Below, piece by piece: positions 63,414 to 64,000 of a stretch of 64,000 bases of DNA. Every line of letters starts with the position of its first letter. Position 1 is the first letter of the stretch. The notes under the pieces are model-generated. The model was not told the origin of the DNA and ran no database searches. It saw only the letters and a program-made list of their open reading frames with translations. Position numbers and translations under genes: made by a program. This DNA is from Nocardia aurea (lineage in GTDB: Bacteria; Actinomycetota; Actinomycetes; Mycobacteriales; Mycobacteriaceae): positions 1 to 64,000 of the forward strand of contig NZ_QCYJ01000131.1 of NCBI RefSeq assembly GCF_003123685.1. Direction: 5' to 3'.

Positions 63414-64000
63414 CTACAGCGCCTTGAGCTCCTCGGTGACCGCACCGACGGATTTCTTGGCGTCGCCGAACAGCATGGAGGTGTGGTCGGCGTAGAACAG
63501 CGGGTTGTCGATACCGGCGAACCCGGAGTTCATCGAACGCTTGAGCACGATCACGCTGCGCGCCTGGTCGACGTTGAGGACCGGCATCCCGTAGATCGGG
63601 CTGGAGGCGTCCTCGCGGGCGGACGGGTTGGTGACGTCGTTCGCGCCGATGATCAGGGCGACATCGGTGCGAGAGAACTCACCGTTGATATCGTCCATTT
63701 CCTTGAGCGCGTCGTAGGACACCTCGGCCTCGGCCAGCAACACGTTCATGTGGCCGGGCATGCGACCCGCGACCGGGTGGATGGCGTACTTGACTTCCAC
63801 GCCCTTGGCTTCGAGCAGCGCCGCCATCTCCTTGACCGCGTGCTGGGCCTGGGCGACGGCCATGCCGTAACCGGGCACGACGATGACCTGATTGGCGTAG
63901 GCCATCTGGATCGCGGCGTCGGCGGCCGAGGTCGCCTTGGCCTGCTTGGCCTCGCCGCCACCCGCGCCGGGTGCGGTACCGCCACCACCGAAGCCGCCCG
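63414..64000 (-). CDS. pntB: NAD(P) transhydrogenase subunit beta, 3' part
   Basis: Membrane transhydrogenase that uses the proton gradient to reduce NADP with NADH. Only the C-terminal NADP-binding domain (dIII) is present. A Gly-rich linker precedes MAYANQVIVVPGYGMAVAQA, followed by HPVAGRMPGHMNVLLAEA, GANDVTNPSAR and SMNSGFAGIDNPLFY. The gene continues past the right edge, so its start and membrane domain are not seen. Confidence 0.95.
   Translation of the reverse strand, partial: GGFGGGGTAPGAGGGEAKQAKATSAADAAIQMAYANQVIVVPGYGMAVAQAQHAVKEMAALLEAKGVEVKYAIHPVAGRMPGHMNVLLAEAEVSYDALKEMDDINGEFSRTDVALIIGANDVTNPSAREDASSPIYGMPVLNVDQARSVIVLKRSMNSGFAGIDNPLFYADHTSMLFGDAKKSVGAVTEELKAL

Overview
The window is high-G+C actinobacterial DNA, most likely from Nocardia or a close relative in the Mycobacteriales. 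The signs are an MspA-family porin, decaprenyl-phosphate WecA, a murA-rrn junction whose leader closely resembles the mycobacterial rrn leader, a very long Rho with a disordered Arg/Asp/Asn/Gln-rich insert, and an actinobacterial ATP synthase. The b and delta subunits of that ATP synthase are separate genes, whereas mycobacteria carry a b-delta fusion. Many genes overlap by 4 bases and GTG starts are common.

Layout. 1-398: promoters and leader of an rRNA operon running off the left edge (minus strand). 399-3365: murA, a PduO-type cobalamin adenosyltransferase and a DUF2550 membrane protein. 3484-11543: the complete ATP synthase operon atpIBEFHAGDC (minus), closed by a long perfect palindrome. 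11626-18472: wecA, sua5, prmC, prfA, rpmE and rho (minus). 18783-25367: argS-lysA-hom-thrC-thrB, an aspartate-family amino acid operon. 25460-27213: a DUF3105/DUF305 membrane pair. 27320-31215: tRNA-Arg(CCG), an alkyl sulfatase, a Tat-exported phosphoesterase and tRNA-Cys(GCA). 31342-33074: a MarR regulator and a membrane-anchored Hsp70-like ATPase. 33124-41966: a valine/isobutyrate catabolic operon (mmsA, acyl-CoA dehydrogenase, 3-hydroxyisobutyryl-CoA hydrolase, mmsB, enoyl-CoA hydratase) divergent from icmF, with two copies of one 16-bp operator-like site between them. 42021-53752: DUF3224, a BtuF-like protein, a two-domain FadE, a SWIM protein with a SNF2 helicase, a small orphan, an HNH nuclease lipoprotein, a sulfurtransferase and a BenE transporter. 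53795-57915: bkdABC (branched-chain 2-oxoacid dehydrogenase) divergent from an Lrp/AsnC regulator. 57958-62154: SDR, thioesterase, AraC regulator, MFS transporter and a membrane protein. 62326-63305: an MspA-family porin coupled to a small secreted Pro-rich protein. 63414-64000: the 3' end of pntB.

How the genes fit together. Branched-chain catabolism is a recurring theme. BkdABC would make isobutyryl-CoA from valine, the mmsA operon would take it to propionyl-CoA, and IcmF would interconvert isobutyryl- and butyryl-CoA using adenosylcobalamin. The PduO-type enzyme could make that cofactor. No CRISPR array, insertion sequence, prophage or defence island was found. The window is mostly core chromosome, and the less explained items are small: the operator pair, the Hsp70-like protein, the porin partner, the Rho insert and one orphan gene.
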